Shown here: positions 6,002 through 13,845 of the stretch, in pieces
Numbering within the stretch: the stretch's first letter is position 1
Layout of the letters: every line of letters begins with the position of its first letter
DNA from: an uncultured Gemmatimonadota bacterium
GTDB taxonomy: Bacteria > Gemmatimonadota > Gemmatimonadetes > Longimicrobiales > Longimicrobiaceae
NCBI GenBank assembly: GCA_902805735.1
Contig: CADCTW010000172.1
Span: 1 to 40,328 of the forward strand
Length of the DNA stretch: 40,328 nucleotides
Direction: 5' to 3'
Notes under the pieces: model-generated
Database searches by the model: none
What the model saw: the letters and a program-made list of their open reading frames with translations, nothing else
Told to the model about the DNA's origin: nothing
Program-made: the position numbers and the translations under genes

Positions 6002-6996
6002 TGCCGGCGCACGGCGGGCCCCCGGTCGTCGTCGCCGAGGCGCTGGGGAAGCGGCTCGGGGCCTCCTGGCCCGCGCGGAGGAGAGCGCCGGCGTTCGAGC
6101 TGCGGGACGTGTCCTTCGCCGTCTGGCCGGGGGAGAGCGTGGCGCTGCTAGGGCACAACGGGGCGGGGAAGACGACGCTGCTCCGCCTCTTGGCCGGCAT
6201 CTACCGCCCCAGCCGCGGCCGGGTGGCGATCCGGGGCGTCTGCTCGCCCATCATCGGCTTCACGTCCCCCTTCTCGGCCGCGCTGACTCCGCGCGAGCAC
6301 CTGCGGGGCGCGTCCGTGCTCGCCGGGCATGCGCTGGACGTGGAGGAGGCGATCCGCATCGCCGGGCTGGCGGAGCGCGCGGACCTGCCGGTGCGCCACC
6401 TTTCCACCGGCCAGCGCACGCGGCTGGGGCTGGTCGCGGGGCTGCTGACGCCCGCGGAGCTGTACCTGGTGGACGAGGGGCTGGCGGTGTGCGACGCGCC
6501 GTTCCGCACGTGGGCCGCCGGGGAGCTGCGGAGGCGCTGCGCCGCGGGGAGCGCCGTGCTCATCGCGGGCCAGGACCTGCTCTCCGCGCGGTCGCTGTGC
6601 GAGCGGGGACTGGTGATGCAGGGCGGCTCCCTGCAGCTGGACGCCGACATCGACTCCGCCATCCAGGCCGTCGGCGAAGGCACGCCCGCCGTGACAGGTG
6701 ACGCCGCCGCCGTCGAAGTGGCGGGGACCACGGTGGATGCGGACGCGCGGCTGGTCCACGTTCGCTGCCGCGTCCGCGGCGCGCCCGACGCCTACCAGCT
6801 CACCCTGGCGGTGCGCGACCCCTCCGGCACCGCCGTCTACGCGAGCCGCACGCGCATCTCCGCGCCGGCGGACCCGGTCCTCCTGATCCCCACATCCTAT
6901 CTACCCTCGGGCACCTACAGCCTGCTGATCACCCTGGCCGACGCCGCCGGCGTACCGCTCGCCACGCGCACCAGCGCCGCGCTGATCGACCTCTAA
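6001..6996 (+). CDS. ABC exporter ATPase with C-terminal Wzt-like domain
   Basis: A 331-residue ATP-binding subunit pairing with the permease just upstream. Walker A is G-H-N-G-A-G-K-T-T at 51-59, the Q-loop region holds the Wzt-like I-I-G-F-x-S-P-F-S-A-A-L-T-P-R-E-H, the ABC signature L-S-T-G-Q is at 134-138, and Walker B with its Glu is L-Y-L-V-D-E at 154-159. The H-loop His expected in S-H-D-L is Gln191 (A-G-Q-D-L), which may weaken hydrolysis. Residues 215-331 form a separate beta-rich domain similar in position to the Wzt C-terminal substrate-binding domain (ends SYLPSGTYSLLITLADAAG). It is the last gene of the cluster; the palindrome at 7001 follows four bases later. Confidence 0.88.
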   Translation: MPAHGGPPVVVAEALGKRLGASWPARRRAPAFELRDVSFAVWPGESVALLGHNGAGKTTLLRLLAGIYRPSRGRVAIRGVCSPIIGFTSPFSAALTPREHLRGASVLAGHALDVEEAIRIAGLAERADLPVRHLSTGQRTRLGLVAGLLTPAELYLVDEGLAVCDAPFRTWAAGELRRRCAAGSAVLIAGQDLLSARSLCERGLVMQGGSLQLDADIDSAIQAVGEGTPAVTGDAAAVEVAGTTVDADARLVHVRCRVRGAPDAYQLTLAVRDPSGTAVYASRTRISAPADPVLLIPTSYLPSGTYSLLITLADAAGVPLATRTSAALIDL

Positions 6997-7000
6997 AAAC

Positions 7001-7062
7001 TCACACAGAGACACAGAGGCACAGAGAAAAACCAATCTCTGTGCCTCTGTGTCTCTGTGTGA
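7001..7062. repeat. Long palindrome, CACAGAG family, copy 2 (perfect)
   Basis: Perfect 27-base arms, 7001-7027 and 7036-7062, around an 8-base loop. Each arm is three tandem 8-nt units (two ACACAGAG, one GCACAGAG) plus end bases TC and A. It sits between the ends of two convergent genes, the ABC ATPase and the small membrane protein, and could act as a two-way terminator or mRNA end. Confidence 0.95.
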
Positions 7063-7071
7063 GCCCCGCTT

Positions 7072-7248
7072 CTACCCCCGCCGCAGCGCCCTCTGCAGGT
7101 GCCGCTCGAACTCGCGCTGCTGGCGGCGGCAGCGTGCGTGCGCCAGCACCGAGCCGACGGCCACGACGACGCAGAGCGCCAGGAGGAAGAGCACCATCTG
7201 GTCTGGCGGCAGCGCGCCGAGCGCGCGGCCATGCGGGATGAACGGCAT
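7072..7248 (-). CDS. Small single-pass membrane protein, unknown
   Basis: A 58-residue protein with one strong membrane helix at about residues 19-36 (VLFLLALCVVVAVGSVLA), followed by a basic, helical tail rich in Arg, Gln and Glu. The short N-terminal part has no charge cluster. The start is supported by a perfect GGAGG four bases before the ATG at 7248; an overlapping frame from ATG 7252 gives an Arg/Pro/Ala-rich product without features and is rejected. It is oriented opposite to the peptidase gene and convergent with the ABC exporter. I do not recognise a family; tail-anchored or regulatory small membrane proteins have this shape. The following 250 bases hold only the divergent promoter region, with no other gene seen. 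Confidence 0.5.
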   Translation of the reverse strand: MPFIPHGRALGALPPDQMVLFLLALCVVVAVGSVLAHARCRRQQREFERHLQRALRRG

Positions 7249-7502
7249 CCATCCTCCAGGGCTGTGATTGTGCGGGACTCTCTTACTAATCACCCTGCGC
7301 CACCGTTCGCGCAAGGCCTCCATCCGTTTCCACACGCAAATCCGGCTCCAGCGCGACCTCCTGTGAGGCTTCGGTTAGGAACTCGCGGGTCGGACCCGGG
7401 TTTCAACGCACCGACTGGCGTGCGGCGCGGCGCGGGCGTATGCTTGGTGCTGCCGCGCAAACCCTTTCGCACATCCACGATCTCCAGCAGAAAGGCAGCT
7501 CG

Positions 7503-8849
7503 ATGAAACGCCTCGCGCTCCTGCTGAGCCTTGCCGCGGCCCCCGCCGTGGCGCAGGAAGTCAGCATTCCGCACACCACCTTCACGCTTCCCAACGGGCT
7601 GCGGGTGATCGTGGCGGAAGACCACTCCACCCCGGTGGCCGCCGTAAACGTGTGGTACCACGTGGGGTCGGGGTACGAGAAGGCCGGCCGCACCGGCTTC
7701 GCCCACCTCTTCGAGCACGTGATGTTCGAGGGGAGCCGCAACGTCAAGGAGGGTGACTTCGACAACCTCCTGGAAGCGGCCGGCGGGCAGAACAACGGGA
7801 GCACCAACCGCGACCGCACCAACTACTACGAAGTCGTCCCCTCCAACGCCGTGGAGCTGGCGCTCTGGCTGGAGGCGGACCGCATGGGCGGGCTGCTGGA
7901 CGCGTTCGACGCCACCAAGCTGAACGGGCAGCGCGAAGTGGTGAAGAACGAGCGCCGCGAGCGCTACGAGAACGCCCCGTACGGCGCCCTCGCGGAGACG
8001 GCGTCGGCGGCGCTCTACCCGGCCGGGCACCCGTACTCGTGGACCACCATCGGCTCCATGGCGGACCTGGACTCGGCGTCGGTGGAAGACGTGTCGCAGT
8101 TCTTCCGCACCTACTACGCGCCCAACAACGCCACGCTCACCATCGTGGGCGACGTGAACGCCGCGCGCATCCGGCCGGTGGTGGAGCGCTACTTCGGCGG
8201 CATCGCCCGCGGCGCCGCCGTGGAGCGCCCGCGCATCCCGGTGCCGCAGATCCAGGCTACGCGCTACATCACCCGCGAGGACCGCGTCACGCTGCCGCAG
8301 CTCACCATGTTCTGGCGCGGCGTGCCCCGCGGCCACGTGGACGAGGCGGCGCTGGACGTGGCGGCGTCGCTGCTGACGGACGGCAAGAACGCCCGGCTCT
8401 ACAAGCGCCTGGTGTACGAGCAGCAGGTGGCGGCGCTCACCAGCGCCGGCAACGGGGCCGACCTCCTCTCGGGCGACTTCTCGGTGACCGTGCGCGGCAA
8501 GCAGGGGACGCAGCTCGACTCGATGGAGATGGCCGTGGACGAGGAGATCGCCCGCCTGGCCGCCGCCCCGCCCGCCGCCGCCGAGGTGACGCGCGTGGTG
8601 AACCAGATCGTCACCGGCTTCGTGTCGTCGCTGGAGACGGTGGGCGGCAAGGCCGAGCAGCTCAACAGCTACCAGTACTACTTCAACGACCCCGGCTACG
8701 CGAGCCGCGACCTGGCCCGCTACCGCGCCGTGACCCCGGCCGACGTGCAGCGGGTGGTCCGCCAGTACCTCACCGGGAAGAACCGGGTCGTGATCAGCTT
8801 CGTCCCCACCGGGAAGACGGAGCTCGCCGCCAAGGAGAACGCGCGATGA
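7503..8849 (+). CDS. M16 family zinc peptidase, catalytic subunit
   Basis: A 448-residue secreted/periplasmic insulinase-family protease. Residues 1-18 are a signal peptide (cleavage after AVAQ). The inverted zinc motif H-x-x-E-H is H68-L-F-E71-H72, and the third ligand Glu lies in V-V-K-N-E (about residue 150) followed by R-R-E-R-Y-E-N-A-P-Y-G. The second half has the M16C-type domain with R-L-Y-K-R-L-V-Y and the pattern of an inactive repeat. ATG 7503 was chosen because it starts the signal peptide, with AAAGG ten bases upstream. Its stop overlaps the next start (ATGA, 8846-8849), a coupling typical of M16 pairs that work as heterodimers degrading peptides in the periplasm. Confidence 0.94.
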   Translation: MKRLALLLSLAAAPAVAQEVSIPHTTFTLPNGLRVIVAEDHSTPVAAVNVWYHVGSGYEKAGRTGFAHLFEHVMFEGSRNVKEGDFDNLLEAAGGQNNGSTNRDRTNYYEVVPSNAVELALWLEADRMGGLLDAFDATKLNGQREVVKNERRERYENAPYGALAETASAALYPAGHPYSWTTIGSMADLDSASVEDVSQFFRTYYAPNNATLTIVGDVNAARIRPVVERYFGGIARGAAVERPRIPVPQIQATRYITREDRVTLPQLTMFWRGVPRGHVDEAALDVAASLLTDGKNARLYKRLVYEQQVAALTSAGNGADLLSGDFSVTVRGKQGTQLDSMEMAVDEEIARLAAAPPAAAEVTRVVNQIVTGFVSSLETVGGKAEQLNSYQYYFNDPGYASRDLARYRAVTPADVQRVVRQYLTGKNRVVISFVPTGKTELAAKENAR

Positions 8850-10279
8850 GACGGACCGCAGCCTTTGTACTGGCGGGCGCGCTCGCCGCCGCCCCCGCCG
8901 CCGCGCAGACCACGTTCCCCACCACGCCGCCGCGCCCCGGGCCGGCCGCGCCGGTCGCGCCGCCCACGCCCACCGTGAGGAAGCTGGCCAACGGCCTCAC
9001 GGTGATGTACGTGCGGCGCACCGAGGTCCCCACCGTGCAGGCCACGCTGGTGGTGCGCGGGGCGGGGAACACCGATGACCCGGCCGACGTGCCCGGGCTG
9101 GCCTCCTTCACGGCTTCCATGCTGGACGAGGGCGCGGCCGGCCGCACGTCGCTGCAGCTCGCCGACGCGCTGGAGACGCTGGGCGCCTCCCTCACGGCTA
9201 CGTCGGGGTGGGACGCCACGCAGGTGGGCCTGTACTCCCTGAGCGGCAACTTCGCGCAGGCGCTGCAGCTGATGGCGGACGTGGTGGCGCGCCCCGACTT
9301 CCCGGAGCGCGAGGTCGCCCGCCTGCGCGAGGAGCGGCTGACCGCGCTGGCGCGCAGCCGCGACGAGCCGGGCGCCATCGCCAACAACGCCTTCCCCGCG
9401 CTGGTGTACGGGGCGGAGCACCCCTACGGCCGCTTCGCCACCACCCAGGCCACGCGCATGCTGGACCAGGCCCGCGTGCGTGCCTTCCACGCCGCGCGCT
9501 ACCGCCCGGAGAACTCCACCCTGGTCCTGGTGGGCGACGTGAACCCCACGGCGCTGCACCCCGTCGTCCAGCGCGCGCTGGGCGGCTGGCGCGCGACGGG
9601 CGCCGCGCCCGCGCCGACGCCGGCGCTGACGGCGCCCAGCATCGCCCGCTCTGTGGTGTACCTGGTGGACAAGCCGGGCGCCGCGCAGTCGCAGATCCGC
9701 ATCGGGCACCCCGGCGTGGCGCGCAGCTCGCCGGACTACTACGCCCTCCAGGTGCTCAACACCATCCTGGGCGGCGCCTTCACCAGCCGGCTGAACACCA
9801 ACCTGCGCGAGGTGCACGGCTGGTCGTACGGCGCGGGCTCCGGCTACTCCATGCGCCAGAGCGCGGGCCCCTTCACCGCGCAGGCGGGCGTGGTCACGGC
9901 CAAGACGGACAGCTCGGTGGTGGAGTTCATGCGCGAGCTGAGCCGCATCCGCACGGAGCCGGTGACGGCCGAGGAGCTGGACAAGGCCAAGCGCTACCTG
10001 GCGCTGGGTTTCCCGCAGTCGGTGGAGACCAACCCGCAGGTGGCGGGGCAGCTCGCCGGCCTGGTCACCTACGGGATCGCTCCCGATTTCCTGAGCACCT
10101 ACGTGCAGCGGGTGATGGCCGTGACGGTGGATGACGTGCGCCGCGTGGCCAACCAGTACGTCCGCCCCGGGAACGCGGTGATCGTGGTGGTGGGCGACCG
10201 CTCCAAGGTGGAGGCCGGGCTGCGCGCCGCCAACGTGGCGCCGGTGGAGATCCGGGACGTAACCGAGTTCACGAAGTAA
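8846..10279 (+). CDS. M16 family peptidase-like partner, non-catalytic
   Basis: A 477-residue M16 paralogue with signal peptide (residues 1-20, AAAAQ end) and a Pro-rich linker before the domain. The H-x-x-E-H zinc motif is missing; the equivalent segment reads F-T-A-S-M-L-D-E-G-A. The C-terminal half keeps the M16 substrate-binding signature with L-N-T-N-L-R-E-x-x-G-W-S-Y and G-A-G-S-G-Y. Such paired genes encode the beta-type or regulatory half of a heterodimer like mitochondrial MPP alpha or bacterial M16 pairs. It overlaps the catalytic gene by four bases. A palindrome lies seven bases after the stop. Confidence 0.93.
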   Translation: MRRTAAFVLAGALAAAPAAAQTTFPTTPPRPGPAAPVAPPTPTVRKLANGLTVMYVRRTEVPTVQATLVVRGAGNTDDPADVPGLASFTASMLDEGAAGRTSLQLADALETLGASLTATSGWDATQVGLYSLSGNFAQALQLMADVVARPDFPEREVARLREERLTALARSRDEPGAIANNAFPALVYGAEHPYGRFATTQATRMLDQARVRAFHAARYRPENSTLVLVGDVNPTALHPVVQRALGGWRATGAAPAPTPALTAPSIARSVVYLVDKPGAAQSQIRIGHPGVARSSPDYYALQVLNTILGGAFTSRLNTNLREVHGWSYGAGSGYSMRQSAGPFTAQAGVVTAKTDSSVVEFMRELSRIRTEPVTAEELDKAKRYLALGFPQSVETNPQVAGQLAGLVTYGIAPDFLSTYVQRVMAVTVDDVRRVANQYVRPGNAVIVVVGDRSKVEAGLRAANVAPVEIRDVTEFTK

Positions 10280-10285
10280 CAAGGC

Positions 10286-10349
10286 ATCACACAGAGACAC
10301 AGAGGCACAGAGAAAAGCGGTTCTCTGTGCCTCTGTGTCTCTGTGTGAT
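10286..10349. repeat. Long palindrome, CACAGAG family, copy 3
   Basis: Near-perfect arms of 8-nt units (10286-10314 and 10321-10349) with a six-base loop. It lies between the M16 partner stop and the ribosome site AAGGAGAG of the aminotransferase, so it separates two same-strand genes. Confidence 0.95.
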
Positions 10350-10361
10350 ACAAGGAGAGCC

Positions 10362-11594
10362 ATGAGCACAGAGACACCCTGGCCGCCCCAGAGCAGCGCG
10401 GACTTCCCGCGGCTCGCCAGCCTGCCCGCGTACGTCTTCGCGCAGGTGAACGCCGAGAAGATGGTGCGCATCGCCGCCGGCGAAGACATCATCGACCTGG
10501 GGATGGGAAACCCCGACATCGGCACGCCCTCGCACATCGTGGACGAGCTGGTGGCGCACGCGGGGGATCACAAGCACCACCGCTACAGCGCCTCGCGCGG
10601 CATCTACGGCCTGCGCGACGCCATGAGCGAGCACTACGCCCGCCGCTATGGCGTGGCGATCGATTCGGAGAGCGAGGTGGTGGTCACCATCGGCGCCAAG
10701 GAGGGGATCGCCCACCTGATGCTCGCCATCCTGGACTCGGGCGACACGGTGATCGTGCCGTCGCCCGCGTACCCCATCCACAGCTACTCGGTGGTCTTCG
10801 CGGGCGGGCGCGTGCACGGCATCCCCCTGGCCGAGGGCGAGCGCGGGATGGTGGACGGCGACGCGCTGCTGGAGGCGGTGGAGCAGGCCTGCGCCTCCAC
10901 CTGGCCGCGCCCCAAGGCGCTCATCCTTTCCTTCCCCAACAACCCCACCACGCTCTCGGCGGACCCGGGGTTCATGGAGCGGGCGGTGGAGGTGTGCCGG
11001 CGCGAGCAGCTCCTGCTGATCCACGACTTCGCCTACGCGGACTTCTCCTTCTCCGACGACGAGCCGCCGAGCCTGATGCAGGTTCCCGGCGCCAAGGAGA
11101 TCGGCGTGGAGTTCTTTTCGATGTCCAAGTCGTACGGGATGGCGGGGTGGCGCGTGGGCTTCTGCGTGGGGAACCCCGCGATGGTGGGCGCGCTCACCAA
11201 GATCAAGAGCTACCTGGACTACGGCATCTTCCAGCCGATCCAGATCGCCGCCGCGCACGCCCTGCGCGCGGAGCAGGAGTGCGTCACCGAGGTGCGCGAC
11301 ACCTACCGCCGCCGCGCCGAAGCGCTGGTGGGCGCGCTGAACCGCTCCGGCTGGCCCGTTCCGCCGCCCCTCGCCACCATGTTCGTGTGGGCCAGGATCC
11401 CGGAGCGGTTCGTGGAGATGGGCTCCATCGAGTTCGCGCGCTTCCTGCTGCGCGAGGCGGGCGTGGTCGTTTCCCCCGGCGTGGGCTTCGGCGCGGAAGG
11501 CGAGGGACACGTGCGCTTCGCCCTGATCGCCGACGAGGACCGGCTGCGCGGGGCCGGCGAGCGCGTGGGCCGGGCGCTGCGGCAGAACCCGTGA
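10362..11594 (+). CDS. alaC: Glutamate-pyruvate type aminotransferase (AlaC family)
   Basis: A 410-residue class I/II PLP aminotransferase closely resembling E. coli AlaC along its whole length: opening L-P-A-Y-V-F, D-L-G-M-G-N-P-D, T-I-G-A-K-E-G, F-P-N-N-P-T-T, then H-D-F-A-Y-A-D with the PLP-binding Asp. The PLP-bound Lys is Lys256 in S-K-S-Y-G-M-A-G-W-R. The C-terminal V-S-P-G-V-G-F-G and R-F-A-L-I are also shared. It interconverts pyruvate and alanine with glutamate; LL-diaminopimelate aminotransferase is a sister family and cannot be fully excluded. The start has a strong AAGGAGAG site. Its stop overlaps the start of the next gene (GTGA). Confidence 0.88.
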   Translation: MSTETPWPPQSSADFPRLASLPAYVFAQVNAEKMVRIAAGEDIIDLGMGNPDIGTPSHIVDELVAHAGDHKHHRYSASRGIYGLRDAMSEHYARRYGVAIDSESEVVVTIGAKEGIAHLMLAILDSGDTVIVPSPAYPIHSYSVVFAGGRVHGIPLAEGERGMVDGDALLEAVEQACASTWPRPKALILSFPNNPTTLSADPGFMERAVEVCRREQLLLIHDFAYADFSFSDDEPPSLMQVPGAKEIGVEFFSMSKSYGMAGWRVGFCVGNPAMVGALTKIKSYLDYGIFQPIQIAAAHALRAEQECVTEVRDTYRRRAEALVGALNRSGWPVPPPLATMFVWARIPERFVEMGSIEFARFLLREAGVVVSPGVGFGAEGEGHVRFALIADEDRLRGAGERVGRALRQNP

Positions 11595-12781
11595 ACCGCT
11601 CCTCCGTCTCTCTGTGTCTCCGCGTGAGCCCCGCTGTTTGGTTGCTCCTCGCCGCCGCGTGCGCCCCCGCCGTGCCCGTCCCCGCGACGGAGTCCGGCGC
11701 GTTCGTGGTGCGCTTCGGGCCGGACACGATCGCGGTGGAGCGGTACACGCGCACCGGCGACCGGCTGCAGGGCGAGCTGGTGGTGCGCGACAACGCCACC
11801 GCCACGCGCCGCTACCAGGCGGACCTCAACCGCGACGGCTCGGTGCGCCGCCTGCGCGTGGAGCTGCAGACCCTCGGCACGCCGCAGCCGCTCACCCCGT
11901 ACACGATCACCGAGGAGATGGGCGGCGGGAACATCGTGGAGGTGGAGGAGCGCGCGGGAAGGACCGAGACCTCGCGCGTCGCCACACCCGGCACGGCGCT
12001 CCCGGAGCTTCGCCACTCGCTCGCCTTGCGCGAGCAGGCGATCCGCCACGCGCTCCTCACGGGACGTGGAGGGACGGCCCGCTTCTACCTCTTCCCGATC
12101 GCCCAGGACTCCGTGGTGGCGGTGGAGGTGCGGCGCCAGGGCGACACGGTGGTCCTTCGCTCCATCGACGGCGAGATGCGCGCGACGGTGGACCGCGGCG
12201 GCCGGATCCTGCGCTGGGACGGCACGCGCAGCACCGCCAAGACCACGGGCGAGCGCGTTGCCTCGGTGGACGTGCCCGCGCGCGCCGCAGAGTTCGCGGC
12301 GCGCGACCGCGCCGGGCGGGGGCTCGGCACCCTGTCGCCGCGCGACTCCGTGACGCTGCGCGTGGGCGGGGCCACGGTGTCGGTGGCGTACGGCCGGCCC
12401 TCGCTGCGCGGGCGCACGGCGGTGGGCGGGGTGCTGGTGCCGTGGGGCCAGGTGTGGCGGATGGGCGCCAACACCCCCACCCACCTGCGCACGGACCGCG
12501 AGCTGGAGATGGGCGGCGTTCGCGTGCCGCCGGGCGCCTACTCCCTCTTCACCCTCCCCACCCCGGCGGGCTGGACGCTGATCCTCAACCGCCGCACCGG
12601 CGGCTCCGGCCGCGACTACGACGCGGCGCAGGATTTCGCGCGCATCCCCATATCTACCTCCCCCCTCTCCGCCACCGTGGAGCAGCTCGCCGTGCGCTTG
12701 GAGCCAGGCGGGGAAGCCGCCGGCGTGATGCGGGTCTCATGGGAGCGGACGGAACTGGCCATCCCGTTCCGGGTGCGCTGA
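11591..12781 (+). CDS. DUF2911 domain lipoprotein
   Basis: A 396-residue predicted lipoprotein. From GTG 11591 the signal peptide has basic residues at 3 and 11, the core W-L-L-L-A-A-A and a lipobox Cys near residue 24. Residues about 258-390 are a DUF2911 domain: Y-G-R-P-S-L-R-G-R, G-Q-V-W-R-M-G-A-N-T-P-T, P-P-G-A-Y-S-L-F-T-L-P and W-T-L-I-L-N-R-R-T-G-G. The first 230 mature residues form a beta-rich region of unknown role. The signal sequence is unusual: codons for SVSLCLRVSP come from a half-copy of the intergenic palindrome. A start at GTG 11624 is possible but would give a signal of only 12 residues without basic charge. The function of the DUF2911 family is not known. Confidence 0.85.
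   Translation: MNRSSVSLCLRVSPAVWLLLAAACAPAVPVPATESGAFVVRFGPDTIAVERYTRTGDRLQGELVVRDNATATRRYQADLNRDGSVRRLRVELQTLGTPQPLTPYTITEEMGGGNIVEVEERAGRTETSRVATPGTALPELRHSLALREQAIRHALLTGRGGTARFYLFPIAQDSVVAVEVRRQGDTVVLRSIDGEMRATVDRGGRILRWDGTRSTAKTTGERVASVDVPARAAEFAARDRAGRGLGTLSPRDSVTLRVGGATVSVAYGRPSLRGRTAVGGVLVPWGQVWRMGANTPTHLRTDRELEMGGVRVPPGAYSLFTLPTPAGWTLILNRRTGGSGRDYDAAQDFARIPISTSPLSATVEQLAVRLEPGGEAAGVMRVSWERTELAIPFRVR
11605..11632 (+). repeat. Half palindrome inside a signal-peptide coding region
   Basis: Only the rightward arm of the CACAGAG family is present, with units CTCTGTGT and CTCCGCGTGAG. The other arm is absent. It is read as codons for SVSLCLRVS in the DUF2911 lipoprotein. Confidence 0.8.
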
Positions 12782-12853
12782 CCGGCGAAGCCGCGCAGAG
12801 GCAACTTTCGCGCGGATTGCTCGGGGCACGTAGCGCGAAGAGGAACAGCAATC

Positions 12854-12884
12854 TCACACGGAGGCACGGAGACACAGAGAGAAA
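12854..12884 (+). repeat. Half palindrome, CACAGAG family
   Basis: One leftward-type arm (TCACACGGAGGC..ACACAGAGAG) stands alone between the DUF2911 gene and the cohesin-like gene. No facing arm is found within 100 bases. Confidence 0.8.
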
Positions 12885-12980
12885 GGCTACACCGGAAAAC
12901 GCCGTTTCTTGCGTTGCATCCGCCGTGATGGTTTGAAATTGCTGCTACTTCTCGTGTTGCAGAAAAGCGTGCCGTAGCAG

Positions 12981-13009
12981 TTGCGCGAATGGCTCGCGGG
13001 CACTACACT
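12981..13009 (+). promoter_or_regulatory. Candidate sigma70-type promoter for the cohesin-like gene
   Basis: TTGCGC at 12981-12986 and TACACT at 13004-13009 are separated by exactly 17 bases, within a locally AT-richer stretch. Transcription would start near 13016. It is only a consensus match. Confidence 0.4.
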
Positions 13010-13307
13010 AGTGCTCCTACGTCCGCCGGGCGCTTGCTGTTGCGCTCGAAAGCAGTCCCCGATCCGATTCGATTCGCAGGATTCCCCCGAGCTACACGCC
13101 CCGGAGCGCGCCGCGCGATCCATACCGCGGTTCCGCCGGAGCAACCTGTTTCCGCCGCGATGCTCGCCGGTGAACCCGTTTGTTTCCGGGTCCGGGGGCA
13201 CGCGGGATCGTTGCAGCATCTCAGGGCCCGCGGTCACTGCCCCGCAGCTTTCCCACCCCTCGCGGTAGCGGGGGACCACCCTCGCCTCCCCAGTCACAGG
13301 GTACCCG

Positions 13308-13838
13308 ATGTCCATCACTTCCTTCTGGCACAAGACTCCGCGCCTGCGCGCCGCCCGCCTGCTGCTGGCGGCTTCCGTGCTTGCGCTCGGCGCCTGCACC
13401 GACAAGGGCGATTCCGTCGCCGGCATCCCGCGCGGCGCCGCCGACGGCCTCTACCCCCAGATCGTGGTGAGCGGCGCGGCCTCCACGGCCGACCTGAAGC
13501 TTTCGCTGCTGCGCAAGCCGGCGGGCGTGATGCTGGGGAGCTACCAGGGGGAGCTGAGCTACGACCCGGCGGTGCTCACCCTGGAGCAGTCGTCGCTCCC
13601 GGCCGGCGTCGAGGGCGTGGTCAACGACGAGGTCGCCGGCAAGGTGCGCTTCGTGGCCAGCGCCGTGGAAGGCGTGGGCGAGGTGCCGCTGCTGTCCATC
13701 CGCTTCGCGCGGCGCGGCGCGGTGGACAGCAAGAGCTTCGCGGTCTCCTTCGAGGAAGTGTCCGCGGCCGAAGACTTCACCGACCTGACCCCGCTGGTCT
13801 ACGGCGGCGCCCCCGCGGTGAGCGTGACCTCACGCTGA
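13308..13838 (+). CDS. Cohesin-like lipoprotein
   Basis: A 176-residue lipoprotein: the basic start and Leu/Ala core end at the lipobox L-G-A-C (Cys near residue 28). The mature part, from about residue 45, looks like one cohesin/carbohydrate-binding-like beta sandwich: G-S-Y-Q-G-E-L-S-Y-D-P-A-V-L-T-L-E-Q matches the cohesin pattern of a strand followed by Y-D-P-x-V-L. It continues with G-K-V-R-F-V-A-S-A and a strand P-L-L-S-I-R-F-A, ending near F-E-E-V. Cohesins bind dockerins; the next gene begins with a dockerin, so this would be its lipid-anchored receptor. ATG 13308 has AGGG seven bases upstream. A GC hairpin follows the stop. Confidence 0.78.
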   Translation: MSITSFWHKTPRLRAARLLLAASVLALGACTDKGDSVAGIPRGAADGLYPQIVVSGAASTADLKLSLLRKPAGVMLGSYQGELSYDPAVLTLEQSSLPAGVEGVVNDEVAGKVRFVASAVEGVGEVPLLSIRFARRGAVDSKSFAVSFEEVSAAEDFTDLTPLVYGGAPAVSVTSR

Positions 13839-13845
13839 ACGGCTC

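Larger units (their letters stand above)
12782..13307 (+). other. Long leader region of the cohesin-like gene
   Basis: No gene is supported in these 526 bases. They contain a half palindrome, a promoter candidate at 12981-13009 and then a leader of about 290 bases. The last part of the leader can fold, for example CCCC-T-CGC / GCG-GGGG at 13256-13274 around GGTA, and GGGCCCGCGG near 13224. The block GGTAGCGGGG slightly recalls the 3' part of GEMM-type c-di-GMP riboswitches, but the 5' half does not match, so I do not call one. Confidence 0.4.

Noticed and set aside
7001-7062. Repeats considered as CRISPR array
   Set aside because: They are single palindromes with arms of tandem units, far apart, without spacers and without cas genes.
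8039-8845. Upstream extension of the second M16 gene (open frame from 8039)
   Set aside because: It runs within the coding region of the first M16 gene in another frame and encodes His/Arg-rich text. The signal peptide starts at ATG 8846.
13180-13307. c-di-GMP (GEMM) riboswitch upstream of the cohesin-like gene
   Set aside because: Only the GGTAGCGGGG block is similar; the conserved 5' part and the A-rich joining segments are not found.
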